From: Myxococcales bacterium
GTDB lineage: Bacteria; Myxococcota; Myxococcia; Myxococcales; JAKAPL01
Reading direction: 5' to 3'
DNA: 64,000 nucleotides
Assembly (NCBI GenBank): GCA_021783235.1
Contig: JAJXUD010000006.1
Location: 31,506 to 95,505 of the forward strand
Position numbers and translations under genes: made by a program. The notes beneath the pieces were generated by a model. The model saw only the letters and a list, made by a program, of their open reading frames with translations, was not told the origin of the DNA and made no database searches. Below, in pieces: positions 44,442 through 52,526 of this stretch; the first letter of the stretch is position 1; every line of letters starts with the position of its first letter.

Positions 44442-44476
44442 AGCGGGTCGCGGCGGCTCCCGCCAGCCGACCCGCT
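44442..44476 (-). terminator. Hairpin downstream of the NHL lipoprotein gene
   Basis: AGCGGGTCG (44442-44450) pairs perfectly with CGACCCGCT (44468-44476) around a 17-nt GC-rich centre that can extend the stem. It lies 25 bp past the stop of the leftward NHL-repeat gene and before the lipase gene. There is no U tract, so termination is probable but not certain. Confidence 0.5.
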
Positions 44477-44500
44477 GACGGGGCGCCCAATGGAAGCCCG

Positions 44501-45589
44501 TCAGTAGAGCCGAAGGAGCACATTCGCCGCCGAATCGCTGATGAAGAGCGATGGTCCGGGACCGTAGGCCAGGCCGTACGGCTGGTTCAGTCCGGCCGGG
44601 AGCGGGCCGAGTTCCAGACCGTGCTGGCCGGGGACGCCGGCCACGGTCGAAACGGTGGCGGTCGAGATCGCGACCTTGCGAATCGTGGCATTGGCGATGT
44701 CGGTCACGTAGAGGTTTCCGACGCCATCGAGCACGAGCCCCGAAGGGTTGCCGAAGGACGCTGCCGAACCCTTGCCGTCGGCGCTGCCGTAGACGAGGGG
44801 GGATCCGGCGAGCGTCGTCACGACCCCGGTCGCGACCACGACGGTCCTGATCGTGGAGTTGACCGCGTCGGCCACGTAGAGGTTGCCGGCGCCGTCGAGC
44901 GCGACGGCCAAGGGCCTCGAGAAGCCCGCGGCCGTTCCCGTGCCGTCGCTGCTGCCTTCGACCCCGGCCGAGCCCGCGAGCGTCGTCACGGCCCCACTCG
45001 CGACGACGACCTTCCGGATCGTCGAGTTGCCCGAATCGGCCACGAAGAGGTCTCCGGCACCATCGATCGCGAGCCCGGTGGGTTGATTGAAGCGCGCGGC
45101 GGCACCCGTGCCGTCGGCGCTGCCGGGGACTCCCGGAGAACCGGCGACCGTCGTCACCGCCCAGGTCGCGGTTTCGATCTTCCTAATCGTGGAGCCACCC
45201 GTGTCGGCGACGTACAGGTTACCGGCGCCATCGAGCGCGAGCCCCTGGGGATTGACGAAGCTCGCGCTGCTTCCCGTGCCGTCGGCGCCGCCCGGTTTCC
45301 CGCCCGCCACAGTGGTCACGACCCCGGTCGCGACCACGACCTCCCGGATCTCCGAGTTAGCCGTATCGGCGACGTAGAGGTGCCCGGAGCCATCGAGCGC
45401 GAGCCCAGCGGGCGAGGAGAACCTCGCGGCGGCGCCCGTACCGTCGAGCGCCCCGAGAACGTTCGACTTCCCCGCCAGCAGTGCCAGCGCGCTGAAGGTT
45501 CCGCCATCGCCGCCACCCTGCCCACCCGCGCAGCCAACGAGGAAGGGGAGAGCGACCAGGGGTCCAAGAATCCATCGAAGCTTCGGCAT
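44501..45589 (-). CDS. NHL-repeat beta-propeller lipoprotein
   Basis: 362 residues. Lipoprotein signal with lipobox LPFLVGCAGG, followed by about six NHL repeats of about 55 residues. Each repeat contains a GxADGTGxAARF, then a LALDGAGNLYVADTxNSTIRKV-type strand set. It folds as a six-bladed propeller in the periplasm or on the surface and probably binds a protein or ligand. The repeats are very alike, suggesting recent duplication. Start ATG at 45589 has AGGAGCC 6 bp upstream; a longer frame upstream lacks a signal. Confidence 0.88.
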   Translation of the reverse strand: MPKLRWILGPLVALPFLVGCAGGQGGGDGGTFSALALLAGKSNVLGALDGTGAAARFSSPAGLALDGSGHLYVADTANSEIREVVVATGVVTTVAGGKPGGADGTGSSASFVNPQGLALDGAGNLYVADTGGSTIRKIETATWAVTTVAGSPGVPGSADGTGAAARFNQPTGLAIDGAGDLFVADSGNSTIRKVVVASGAVTTLAGSAGVEGSSDGTGTAAGFSRPLAVALDGAGNLYVADAVNSTIRTVVVATGVVTTLAGSPLVYGSADGKGSAASFGNPSGLVLDGVGNLYVTDIANATIRKVAISTATVSTVAGVPGQHGLELGPLPAGLNQPYGLAYGPGPSLFISDSAANVLLRLY

Positions 45590-45827
45590 CAGAGGCTCCT
45601 CCGTCGCGAGCCCGCACGATAGCCGAAGCATTCGATTTGCACCGCAAGCTTTCTCGAGATTTTGGCATCGGCGGGCGAAGAACCACCGGGCTCTTCGCGA
45701 TCGCGACCCGCGACGTACCCGGAGCGCCCGCTTCCGCTTGACCCGGCCGCTCCGCCAGGGCATACCAGCCCTTCGCCGGTCGGGCTCTCCGGAGAGCAGC
45801 GGCCGCCCGGCGAGCGGTGGCAGCAAA

Positions 45828-46303
<476 letters not shown>

Positions 46304-46356
46304 CTTCGCGCGGCGGAGAGAGGAAGCTGTTGCATGAGAGGTCTGGCGAGAGGGCG

Positions 46357-46491
46357 CTAGGCCGACTTCTCCTGCTTTCGCTGGAGGGCTTCAGCCTTCT
46401 TGTGGAGGTGGCGGCCGACGAACAAGAGCACGACCCCAACCGTGGTGAGGGAGCCAAAGGCGACCACTACCGAGAGAAGTCCTCGATCCAT
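46357..46491 (-). CDS. 44-residue single-TM protein of the element
   Basis: MDRGLLSVVVAFGSLTTVGV starts a hydrophobic helix that runs to LLFVG, followed by a basic tail (RHLHKKAEALQRKQEKSA). It would be an inner-membrane protein with a cytoplasmic charged end. The ATG at 46491 lies inside the 3' end of the 82-residue gene (25-nt overlap), so the two are probably translated together. Family unknown. Confidence 0.5.
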   Translation of the reverse strand: MDRGLLSVVVAFGSLTTVGVVLLFVGRHLHKKAEALQRKQEKSA

Positions 46492-46715
46492 TCTCGCCTC
46501 GTCACGTCCATCGCAATGCCGCCGAAGAGGAGCATACTCCCGAAGACGCCCGTTTGCCACGGGCGAGGCCTGCCCTCGCCCAGATAGTAATCCAAGAGCC
46601 CGAACACGATGACCAGCACACCCCCCTCCCGAAGCGCGTCGGCTATCAGCTCGGTCGCACGTCCGACGATCCGCTCCCAGCGAAGGGCATCCGATGGCTT
46701 GCTCGGGTCCGTCAC
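46467..46715 (-). CDS. 82-residue two-TM protein of the element
   Basis: Starts GTG at 46715 (MTDPSKPSDALRWERIVGR). Two hydrophobic helices, GGVLVIVFGLLDYYLG and TGVFGSMLLFGGIAMDV, are joined by a short basic loop (EGRPRPWQ), and the C-terminus is charged (TRREWIEDFSR). Likely a small inner-membrane protein. It is 39 bp downstream of the frameshifted gene and overlaps the 44-residue gene. It has normal codon bias for the region. No family recognised. Confidence 0.6.
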   Translation of the reverse strand: MTDPSKPSDALRWERIVGRATELIADALREGGVLVIVFGLLDYYLGEGRPRPWQTGVFGSMLLFGGIAMDVTRREWIEDFSR

Positions 46716-46754
46716 GGCGAAGCCATCCTAGCGTTCACGCCTGACGCGCCAGGC

Positions 46755-47101
46755 TCAAACGACGGTGGGGGCGGGTGGGAGCTTCGACCCTGCGAGCGCC
46801 GCACGGCGCTTTCGGAGCCAGGGGACAAGCGCCACGGCTCCGGCGAGAATCGCGAGCCCAGCGACTGCGCCTCCGACGATCGCGAGCGCGGTCTGGCCAG
46901 CGCTCGGTTCCTCGTGCTCCGCTTGGGCCTGCTCCGTGGGCTCTCGTCCTGCCTCCGCTTCCACCTCGGGCTCGGGCACCTCGACCTCCGGGCCTGTCGA
47001 AACCCATGCTTCGTGTACCACGCCTGCGCGTAGTGAGTGCTGCAAAGCCCCTTCGCTCGGTGCGCGTTCAGGCACGCCTCGACATCGCAGCAGAACCTCA
47101 T
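46755..47101 (-). pseudogene. Frameshifted Cys-rich / single-TM protein of the element
   Basis: The first 33 codons (ATG at 47101) encode a small zinc-type motif: MRFCCDVEACLNAHRAKGLC, then STHYAQAWYTKHG. Around 46998 the coding character moves to the -1 frame, which continues as EVEVPEPEVEAEAGREP, a TM helix (ALAIVGGAVAGLAILAGAVAL) and a basic end (WLRKRRAAL), stopping at 46755. The original frame instead becomes Arg/Ser/Pro-rich and runs to 46712. A frameshift mutation or sequence error is the simplest reading. The site (GGGTTTCGA) does not look like a slippery heptamer. Its ATG overlaps the HTH gene stop. Confidence 0.5.
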
Positions 47102-47376
47102 TCGAGCTTCTCCTTGCCCGGGAAGGATGCGACGGACGCGGGCGCGATTCGGATCGCGTTGCTGACACGCACGTGCGCCAGCTCGCCCCGCTCGCAGAGC
47201 TTGTAGACGGTCGCCGTGCTCAAGCGGAGCAGCCCCGCGACCTCGCGAACCGTGAGCAGCCGGCGGCTTGCGGCCCCTCCGGAGCCAAAGGCCACAGGTT
47301 CGAATCCTGTATCGCCCGCCGTCTCCTGCGACTGCCGGTAGCGCTGGCTCGACCAGCCGCCCGGCGGCAGCATCAC
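47098..47376 (-). CDS. HTH (excisionase/AlpA-like) protein of the element
   Basis: The real domain is RRLLTVREVAGLLRLSTATV and YKLCERGELAHVRVSNAIRI, a winged-helix HTH_17/excisionase type that starts around 47265. The longest frame starts at 47376, in flanking DNA, and reads antisense through the attachment repeat; those first 37 residues are unlikely to belong to the original protein. There is no ATG or GTG between the repeat and the HTH, only a CTG, so the native start may have been lost at integration. Probable role: excision or control of the element's operon. Confidence 0.55.
   Translation of the reverse strand: MMLPPGGWSSQRYRQSQETAGDTGFEPVAFGSGGAASRRLLTVREVAGLLRLSTATVYKLCERGELAHVRVSNAIRIAPASVASFPGKEKLE
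47276..47323 (+). repeat. 48-bp direct repeat, attachment site 2
   Basis: Exact copy of 45859-45906. Only the 3' half of tRNA-Arg is here; the acceptor 5' strand and D-arm are missing, so it is not a tRNA gene. It marks the far end of the integrated element. The flanking leftward frame past it (around 47324-47470) reads like the end of a longer host or older-element gene (FDDAPWAERLAPAGG...) without a start. Confidence 0.88.
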
Positions 47377-47466
47377 GGGGTTCCCGTCGAGCTGCGTGAG
47401 CCCGCCCGCCGGGGCCAGGCGCTCCGCCCATGGGGCATCGTCGAAGGACTTCGAGGCGCGCGACCG

Positions 47467-47919
47467 TCAGCGCGCCAGGCCCGAGGGGATGCACCTGCCC
47501 ACTTGTCCTCGAGAGGCCGTGCACGAGCCTCCCGCCCCGCAATCATCGTCGCTTCTGCAGCTCGCTCCCCGAGTCTGGATCGATCCGGGACGAAGGCCTA
47601 CCAGACCATCCTGCACGAGGTCCTGGTTCGGGACCATCGAGCCGGAGCCCTCCGGAATGCGTCCCGTGAACCCGACGACCGCCGACCCGGCGAAGGCCAC
47701 CGCTCCGAGGAAAAGCAGGGCCCCCACCGCGTTCGAGTAGTCGCTCTGCGCGAACGCGGAGTTGGGCTGGCCGAAGCCGTCCACGGTCGCCACCGCGGTG
47801 CCCGCCAGGACCGTCGCGAGCAGCGTGTCGCCAATCGGGGCACCGACGCCGCGGTGCGGATACACGATCGAGCAGCCCGCGAGCAGAACGACGACTGAGC
47901 TGGTCCCGAGCCTTCGCAT
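47467..47919 (-). CDS. Lipoprotein with C-terminal CxSDDDC Cys motif
   Basis: 150 residues. Lipoprotein signal and lipobox VVVLLAGCS, then two hydrophobic segments (GDTLLATVLAGTAVATVDGF and ALLFLGAVAFAGSAVVGF) and a C-terminal Cys-rich bit (ASCRSDDDCGAGGSC, GQVGRC). The CxSDxDC pattern is common in myxobacterial extracellular proteins and also appears at 59042-59839 here. Start ATG at 47919. Just outside the integrated element. Function unknown. Confidence 0.72.
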   Translation of the reverse strand: MRRLGTSSVVVLLAGCSIVYPHRGVGAPIGDTLLATVLAGTAVATVDGFGQPNSAFAQSDYSNAVGALLFLGAVAFAGSAVVGFTGRIPEGSGSMVPNQDLVQDGLVGLRPGSIQTRGASCRSDDDCGAGGSCTASRGQVGRCIPSGLAR

Positions 47920-47987
47920 CGCACCCGCCTGCCTCCAGGCTCATACCACAGACCCAGGATTCATTCGGATGTTTCAGCGAGGTCGCG

Positions 47988-49274
47988 CTATTCCACTCCC
48001 GGAAGCGTCACCGTGAAGCAGCTCCCGTGGCCGACCTCGCTCGTGAACGTCAGGTCGCCGCCGTGGTCGCGGCAGATCTGCCGGCTGATGCTCAGCCCCA
48101 GGCCGGTGCCCTCGCCCTCGAGCTTCGTCGTGAAGAAGGGCTCGAAGAGCCGGGGGGCGACGTCGGGAGGGATGCCGGGGCCGTCGTCGTGGATCTGGAT
48201 GGCCACGGTCCCGTGGTCCTCCTCGCAGGTCAGCGTCACGTTCCCCCCTTCGCCGGCCGCCTGGGCGGCGTTGACGAGGAGGTTGATGAGCACCTGGAGA
48301 ATCCGGCTCTGGTCGACCGAGACGACTGGCGTCTCGGCGGCTTCGATCCGGAAGGTCACCTCGTGGCGAAACTGCGGCCGGACCATGGTCTCGGCCCGCA
48401 CGAGGAGGGGCTTGACCTCGAGGGTCTGGAGACGGTTCGCCGGCTTCCTCGCGACGGTCTTGAGGTTCGCGACCAGGGCGACCATCTGCTCGACCCCTTG
48501 CAGGGTCTCCTCGACGACGCTCGAGATCTCGGCCTGGTCGCTCGGGGCGAGCGTGACCTCCCGTTCGCCCTTGGGGAAGAGCGCGCGGAGGGAGTGGAGG
48601 TTCGACCGCAGGAAGGTGAGCGGGTTGTTCAGCTCGTGGGCCATGCTCGCGGAGAGCTGCCCGAGGACGGCGAGCCGATCCTGGTGCTCGCGCGCGCGTT
48701 CGGCTCGGTTGCGGGAGATCGCCGCCGCCACGATGTCGGCGACGTTCACGAGAAACGAGAGCAACTCGGGCGCGAAGGTGTCGGGTCTCGAGGCGCTGAC
48801 GGCGATGGTCCCGAGAACCTCCCGACGAAACACGATGGGCGCGACCATGGCTTCGGCGATGTCGGGATTCGACCGCAGCCCCCGGAACTGCGGGTAGCGT
48901 TCCAGGGGACCCACGAGGTGAAGCGGCAGCATGTTCTCGGCGACCCAGGCGGCGACGCCGCCAATGAGCGGCGCCTCGCCGTCCGGCCGGACCCTGAGGC
49001 CCCGCGAGGCGACCATGGACAGGGCGTGGGGAGGGGAACCGCCGGCGAGCATCACGCTGCCGCCGTCCGCGCTCAGGCTCTCGACGCAGACCTCCAGCGC
49101 CGTGGCGAGCATCAGCGAGGATTCGGGCTCGCTGTTCGCGACGGTCGAGAGCTTGCAGAGCGCCCCGAGGTGCCTCGCGAGGCCGTGGTTCAGAGCTGGC
49201 CGCGGGCGGGAGTCGGGGGGCGAGCTCTCGAATGCCGGAACGACCGTGAGCGGCGACCTTGGGCTGGCTGACAT
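47988..49274 (-). CDS. GAF-domain sensor histidine kinase
   Basis: 428 residues. A GAF domain spans about 35-190 (LMLATALEVCVESLSADGGS, VLGTIAVSASRPDTF), then HisKA with the phospho-His in GQLSASMAHELNNPLTFLRS, and a HATPase_c domain with N-box LINLLVNAAQAAG, DDGPGIPP and GEGTGLGLSISRQI. No TM helix, so a cytoplasmic sensor. No response regulator is adjacent, making it an orphan kinase here. Start chosen at ATG 49274 (MSASPRSPL); a longer frame from 49358 is possible. Confidence 0.9.
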   Translation of the reverse strand: MSASPRSPLTVVPAFESSPPDSRPRPALNHGLARHLGALCKLSTVANSEPESSLMLATALEVCVESLSADGGSVMLAGGSPPHALSMVASRGLRVRPDGEAPLIGGVAAWVAENMLPLHLVGPLERYPQFRGLRSNPDIAEAMVAPIVFRREVLGTIAVSASRPDTFAPELLSFLVNVADIVAAAISRNRAERAREHQDRLAVLGQLSASMAHELNNPLTFLRSNLHSLRALFPKGEREVTLAPSDQAEISSVVEETLQGVEQMVALVANLKTVARKPANRLQTLEVKPLLVRAETMVRPQFRHEVTFRIEAAETPVVSVDQSRILQVLINLLVNAAQAAGEGGNVTLTCEEDHGTVAIQIHDDGPGIPPDVAPRLFEPFFTTKLEGEGTGLGLSISRQICRDHGGDLTFTSEVGHGSCFTVTLPGVE

Positions 49275-49447
49275 GCAGAGGGAGAACGCAAGATCCTCGC
49301 CACTGGAACGGTCGAGAATCCGGCACCCTACCTCGAACGCTCCCGGGTCCCGAAACACCCAGCGGGTGCCAGCCGAGGAGGAGAGCTGCCCCTCGGCGAG
49401 ATCCCGCGGGTTGACTTCGCCCGCGCACCTCGCCGACAGTCCGGCGC

Positions 49448-50284
49448 ATGAACGAGCAACAGATCGAGTACTGGAACGGCGCTCGTGGCCACGCGTGGGT
49501 GGCGGAACAGGATCTGCGGGACCGCTCGCTCGAACCGTTCGGCGGCGCTGCCCTGCGGAAGGCGAGCGCGAGGTCCGGCGAGCGCGTCGTCGACGTCGGC
49601 TGCGGCTGCGGCGCGACCGTGCTGGCGCTCGCCGCGGCGGTGGGGCCCGCGGGCCACGTCCTGGGCGTCGACGTCTCGGGGCCGATGCTGGGGCGAGCGC
49701 GCGAGCGAGCGGCCGCCCTTCCGAACGTCACCCTGCTGCGCGCCGACGCGGCGATCCACCCGTTCGACGGACGGGCCGAGCTCCTCTTCTCGCGCTTCGG
49801 CGTCATGTTCTTCGGCGATCCGGCCGCCGCCTTCGGGAATCTGCGCCGCGCGCTCGCGCCTGGCGGCAGGCTTGCGTTCGCCTGCTGGCGGAGCCTCGCC
49901 GAGAACGAGTGGATGGCCGTTCCCGCCCAGGCGGTGAGGAGCGCCCTCCCCTCGCTGCCGGCGAGCGATCCGAGCGGCCCGGGTCCGCTCGCCTTCGCCG
50001 ATCCCGCGCGGGTCCGGCGGATCCTCGGCGGAGCGGGCTTCGGCGAGATCGAGCTGGAGCCCTTCGATCACCCGATGCCGCTCGGCAACGGAGGCGGGCT
50101 CGAGGCCGCGGCCACCGAGGCGATGACGCTCGGCCCCGCCGCGCGCCTGCTCGCCGAGGCCGACGATTCCAGCAGGGCGCGGGCCCTCGCCGCCGTCCGC
50201 GAGGCGCTCGCCCCCCATCTGAAGGCGAACGAGATTCGCTTGGGCGGCGCCGCCTGGCTCGTGACCGCGCGCGCGGCTGGCTGA
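49448..50284 (+). CDS. SAM-dependent methyltransferase (class I)
   Basis: 278 residues. The Rossmann SAM-binding motif I is VVDVGCGCGATVLALAAAVG (about 47-66), then VLGVDVSGPMLGRARERA and the post-I acidic motif. FSRFGVMFFGDPAAAFGNLRRALAPGGRL is the motif IV-VI region. It starts MNEQQIEYWNG, typical of the UbiE/methyltransferase_11 group. Substrate unknown. Divergent from the sensor kinase with 173 bp between. Confidence 0.88.
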   Translation: MNEQQIEYWNGARGHAWVAEQDLRDRSLEPFGGAALRKASARSGERVVDVGCGCGATVLALAAAVGPAGHVLGVDVSGPMLGRARERAAALPNVTLLRADAAIHPFDGRAELLFSRFGVMFFGDPAAAFGNLRRALAPGGRLAFACWRSLAENEWMAVPAQAVRSALPSLPASDPSGPGPLAFADPARVRRILGGAGFGEIELEPFDHPMPLGNGGGLEAAATEAMTLGPAARLLAEADDSSRARALAAVREALAPHLKANEIRLGGAAWLVTARAAG

Positions 50285-50367
50285 GAGCCGAAGGGCCGGC
50301 CCTCGAGGTCGGCGAAAGAGCGCGGCCAGGGCAGCCGCGCTCTCACGCTGGACGTCGCGCTGCCCTC

Positions 50368-50916
50368 TCAGGCCGCCTTTGGCGCTCCCTGCTTGACGGC
50401 CTCCACCTCGATTTCGAAGTCGACGCGGTCGCCGACCAGGACCCCACCGGCCTCGAGCGCCTGGTTCCAGACGAGCCCGAACGACTTGCGGTCGATCGAG
50501 CTCTTGGCGGCGAAGCCGGCCCGCTCGTTGCCCCACGGGTCCTTGGTCCGCCCAGCGTACTCGACCTCGAGCGCCAGCTCCCGGGTCGTGCCGCGGATCG
50601 TCAGATCGCCGATGACGCGCAGCCGCTCCTCGCCGAGCTTCTCGACCCGCTTGCCCTTGAACGTCAGCTGCGGGTGCTTGGCGACGTCGAGGAAGTCGGG
50701 CGACTTGAGGTGCGTGTCGCGGTCGGCGACGCCGGTGTCGATGCTCGACGCTTCGACGGTGACGTCGACGGAGCCGCGGCCGAAGTCCCCGTCCGGAGCC
50801 GTGATCGTTCCGCTCCAGCGGGCGAAGTGGCCGCGAACCTTCGCGACCACCATGTGGCGGACCGAGAAGTGAATCCCCGAATGCCCGCCGTCGATCTCCC
50901 ATTTTTCGACTGCCAT
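50368..50916 (-). CDS. YceI-family protein (cytoplasmic)
   Basis: 182 residues: WEIDGGHSGIHFSVRHMVVA at the start and FGRGSVDVTVEASSIDTG, FKGKRVEKLGEERLRVIGDL, TRELALEVEYAGRTKDPWGN in order, the YceI lipocalin-like barrel that holds an isoprenoid-type chain. Unlike E. coli YceI there is no signal peptide: the ATG at 50916 has GAGGAGG 8 bp upstream and the barrel starts at once. It may store or carry polyprenyl lipids; role unknown. It is convergent with the methyltransferase gene. Confidence 0.9.
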   Translation of the reverse strand: MAVEKWEIDGGHSGIHFSVRHMVVAKVRGHFARWSGTITAPDGDFGRGSVDVTVEASSIDTGVADRDTHLKSPDFLDVAKHPQLTFKGKRVEKLGEERLRVIGDLTIRGTTRELALEVEYAGRTKDPWGNERAGFAAKSSIDRKSFGLVWNQALEAGGVLVGDRVDFEIEVEAVKQGAPKAA

Positions 50917-51144
50917 GTGCGCTGCCTCCTCGAGTGGCTCGAGCGGTCTCGCTCGATCGGTCGACGCCCCTCCAGTGCAACCGGTGGGCCGTGCCGCCGA
51001 CGCGTCCTCTCGGCCGTTTCGACGATAGCTCTGGCACAGCTCTCTTCCCATTGCCAGCCATCATTTTCCCGCCCCGGATGGTAGCGCGCCGCGAGCTTCC
51101 ATCCGCTTGCCCGCGTGGCCAGTCTAGCGGCGATCGGAGGTGTC

Positions 51145-51654
51145 ATGAGACGGATGCTCTTGCCGGCGCTCGCCGCGGTCGGAATCGGCCTGCTCGGATA
51201 CGAACTCGCCAACCAGAATGCCGGCCGGCCAAGCCCGGCGATCGCGCAGGGGAGCGCCCCGCCCTTCGTGGAGAACGTCGCCGAGCTGGCGGCGCAGAAC
51301 AGCGACTACCGGCGCGTGATCTACACCGGCCCCCGCACCCAGCTCGTCCTGATGAGCATTCCCGTCGGAGACGACGTCGGGAAGGAGCGCCACGTCGGCG
51401 TCGAGCAGCTCCTCTTCGTCGAGAGCGGCCGCGGCAAGGCCGTTCTGGACGGCAACGAGACGGCGCTGGAGGCGGGGGCGGTCGTGGCCGTCCCGTCGGG
51501 AGTCGTCCATGACGTCGTCAACGTCGGCTCCGATCCGCTGAAGCTCTACACGGTCTACTCGCCGCCGAATCACCTCCCCGGGCGCATCCAGGCGACGAAG
51601 GCCGACGCCGAGAAGGACGAGGCCGACCAGGCGGTGGAGCGCCGCTCCGAATGA
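51145..51654 (+). CDS. Exported cupin protein
   Basis: 169 residues. A signal or anchor helix (MLLPALAAVGIGLLGYELAN), then a cupin barrel with VEQLLFVESGRGKAVLDGNE and VVAVPSGVVHDVVNVGSDPLKLYTVYSPP; the His in PSGVVHDVVN is kept and the other metal ligands are partly kept (ERHVGVEQ). GGAGGTGTC lies 5 bp before the ATG at 51145. Likely periplasmic or membrane-anchored. It is followed by a DUF5335 gene 79 bp later; ligand unknown. Confidence 0.82.
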   Translation: MRRMLLPALAAVGIGLLGYELANQNAGRPSPAIAQGSAPPFVENVAELAAQNSDYRRVIYTGPRTQLVLMSIPVGDDVGKERHVGVEQLLFVESGRGKAVLDGNETALEAGAVVAVPSGVVHDVVNVGSDPLKLYTVYSPPNHLPGRIQATKADAEKDEADQAVERRSE

Positions 51655-51733
51655 GCGGTGCGCCCCCCCTCCTCCCGACCAGCCGGCCTCGCTAGCTTTC
51701 GGGGCGGACGTTTCATTCGAGGGGGAGGGTTCG

Positions 51734-52135
51734 ATGGTCGCTTTCGAAGTCCCAAGGCAGCTCTGGACGCCGATGCTCGACGCGCTGGTTCGTCGTGCGG
51801 AGGGGTCCGCGGTGCGGCTCGAGATCGAGACCGCGGAGGTGGGCGATCAGGAGATCGGCGCGCTGCTGCCGCTTCGCGGCATCGACGTCGAGACCAAGGG
51901 CTCGGATCGCGGCGGTCTCTGGATCACCGTGGGGCGAGACCGTGAGGAGCTCCGTCACCTGATCCAGGACCCGGTTCGACTTTTCCTGGGCCAAGGGGGA
52001 TCGGGCGAGATCGCCTGGATCGCCATCGAGGACGGGCACGGAGGCAAGACGTTCGTCCACTTCAAGGAGCTTCTCCGACTCGAGCCGGGACTCCTCGCAA
52101 GCGCGCATCCCACGCCCCATCAGCCGGCGCCCTGA
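51734..52135 (+). CDS. DUF5335-like protein
   Basis: 133 residues. WTPMLDALVRRAEGSAVRLE, then VGDQEIGALLPLRGIDVETK, and REELRHLIQDPVRLFLGQGG follow the pattern of DUF5335 proteins: a short alpha/beta fold with a HLIxxP segment and then a C-terminal strand. It has no known activity. The start ATG at 51734 has GGGGGAGG upstream. The tail (ASAHPTPHQPAP) is unstructured. Faces the small FPASD-tailed membrane protein, convergent and 6 bp apart. Confidence 0.72.
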   Translation: MVAFEVPRQLWTPMLDALVRRAEGSAVRLEIETAEVGDQEIGALLPLRGIDVETKGSDRGGLWITVGRDREELRHLIQDPVRLFLGQGGSGEIAWIAIEDGHGGKTFVHFKELLRLEPGLLASAHPTPHQPAP

Positions 52136-52141
52136 GCGGCG

Positions 52142-52402
52142 TCACACTCCCCCCGCGTCGCTCGCGGGAAACGACTCCATCGATCGCTCGAGGACGAGGT
52201 CCCTCGAGCCGTCGGGCAGACGGGTCTCTCCCGGGGCGATGTCGTACTGCCCGAGCCCCGGGCTCCGCAGCTCGCGAGCCCGACCACGCTCGCGCCGAAT
52301 CGGCCTCGGCCGGGGATTGCCGGCGCGCCACGCGGCCACGCCGAGGGCGACCGCGACCGCCGCGCCCAGCAGCGAGATGACGGCTACCTGCTTTCCAGTC
52401 AT
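52142..52402 (-). CDS. Small membrane-anchored protein with SMESFPASD tail
   Basis: 86 residues. One N-terminal TM helix (VAVISLLGAAVAVALGVAAW), a basic Pro/Arg stretch, then a C-terminal motif RSMESFPASD. That motif is a short conserved tail found in many small bacterial proteins of unknown function, usually DEASxESFPASDPP. Here it is tied to a membrane anchor. Start ATG at 52402 with GGGGGAG 6 bp upstream. Function unknown. Confidence 0.72.
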   Translation of the reverse strand: MTGKQVAVISLLGAAVAVALGVAAWRAGNPRPRPIRRERGRARELRSPGLGQYDIAPGETRLPDGSRDLVLERSMESFPASDAGGV

Positions 52403-52472
52403 TGAACTCCCCCTTGCATCAGGTACGATCGGGGGCTCTACTCCGCAACGATGCCGGGGCAGGAGGCGACCG

Positions 52473-52526
52473 ATGGGTAGAGTGCTCGGACTGCCGGTTT
52501 CACCGGGCGAGGCGGCGAGGCGCTGA
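52473..52526 (+). CDS. 17-codon leader ORF before the TSUP permease
   Basis: ATG at 52473 preceded by AGGAGG with ideal spacing encodes MGRVLGLPVSPGEAARR and stops at TGA 52524-52526. The stop overlaps the CTG that opens the TSUP frame (CTGA). This is either a coupling leader peptide or the true N-terminus of the permease separated from it by one frameshift. Confidence 0.4.
   Translation: MGRVLGLPVSPGEAARR

Noticed and set aside
46985..47005. Programmed ribosomal frameshift in the element gene
   Set aside because: GGGTTTCGA has no in-frame slippery heptamer and no clear downstream structure; mutation or sequence error is simpler.
47276..47323. Second tRNA-Arg gene
   Set aside because: Only the 3' half is present; no acceptor 5' strand or D-arm, so it is an att copy.
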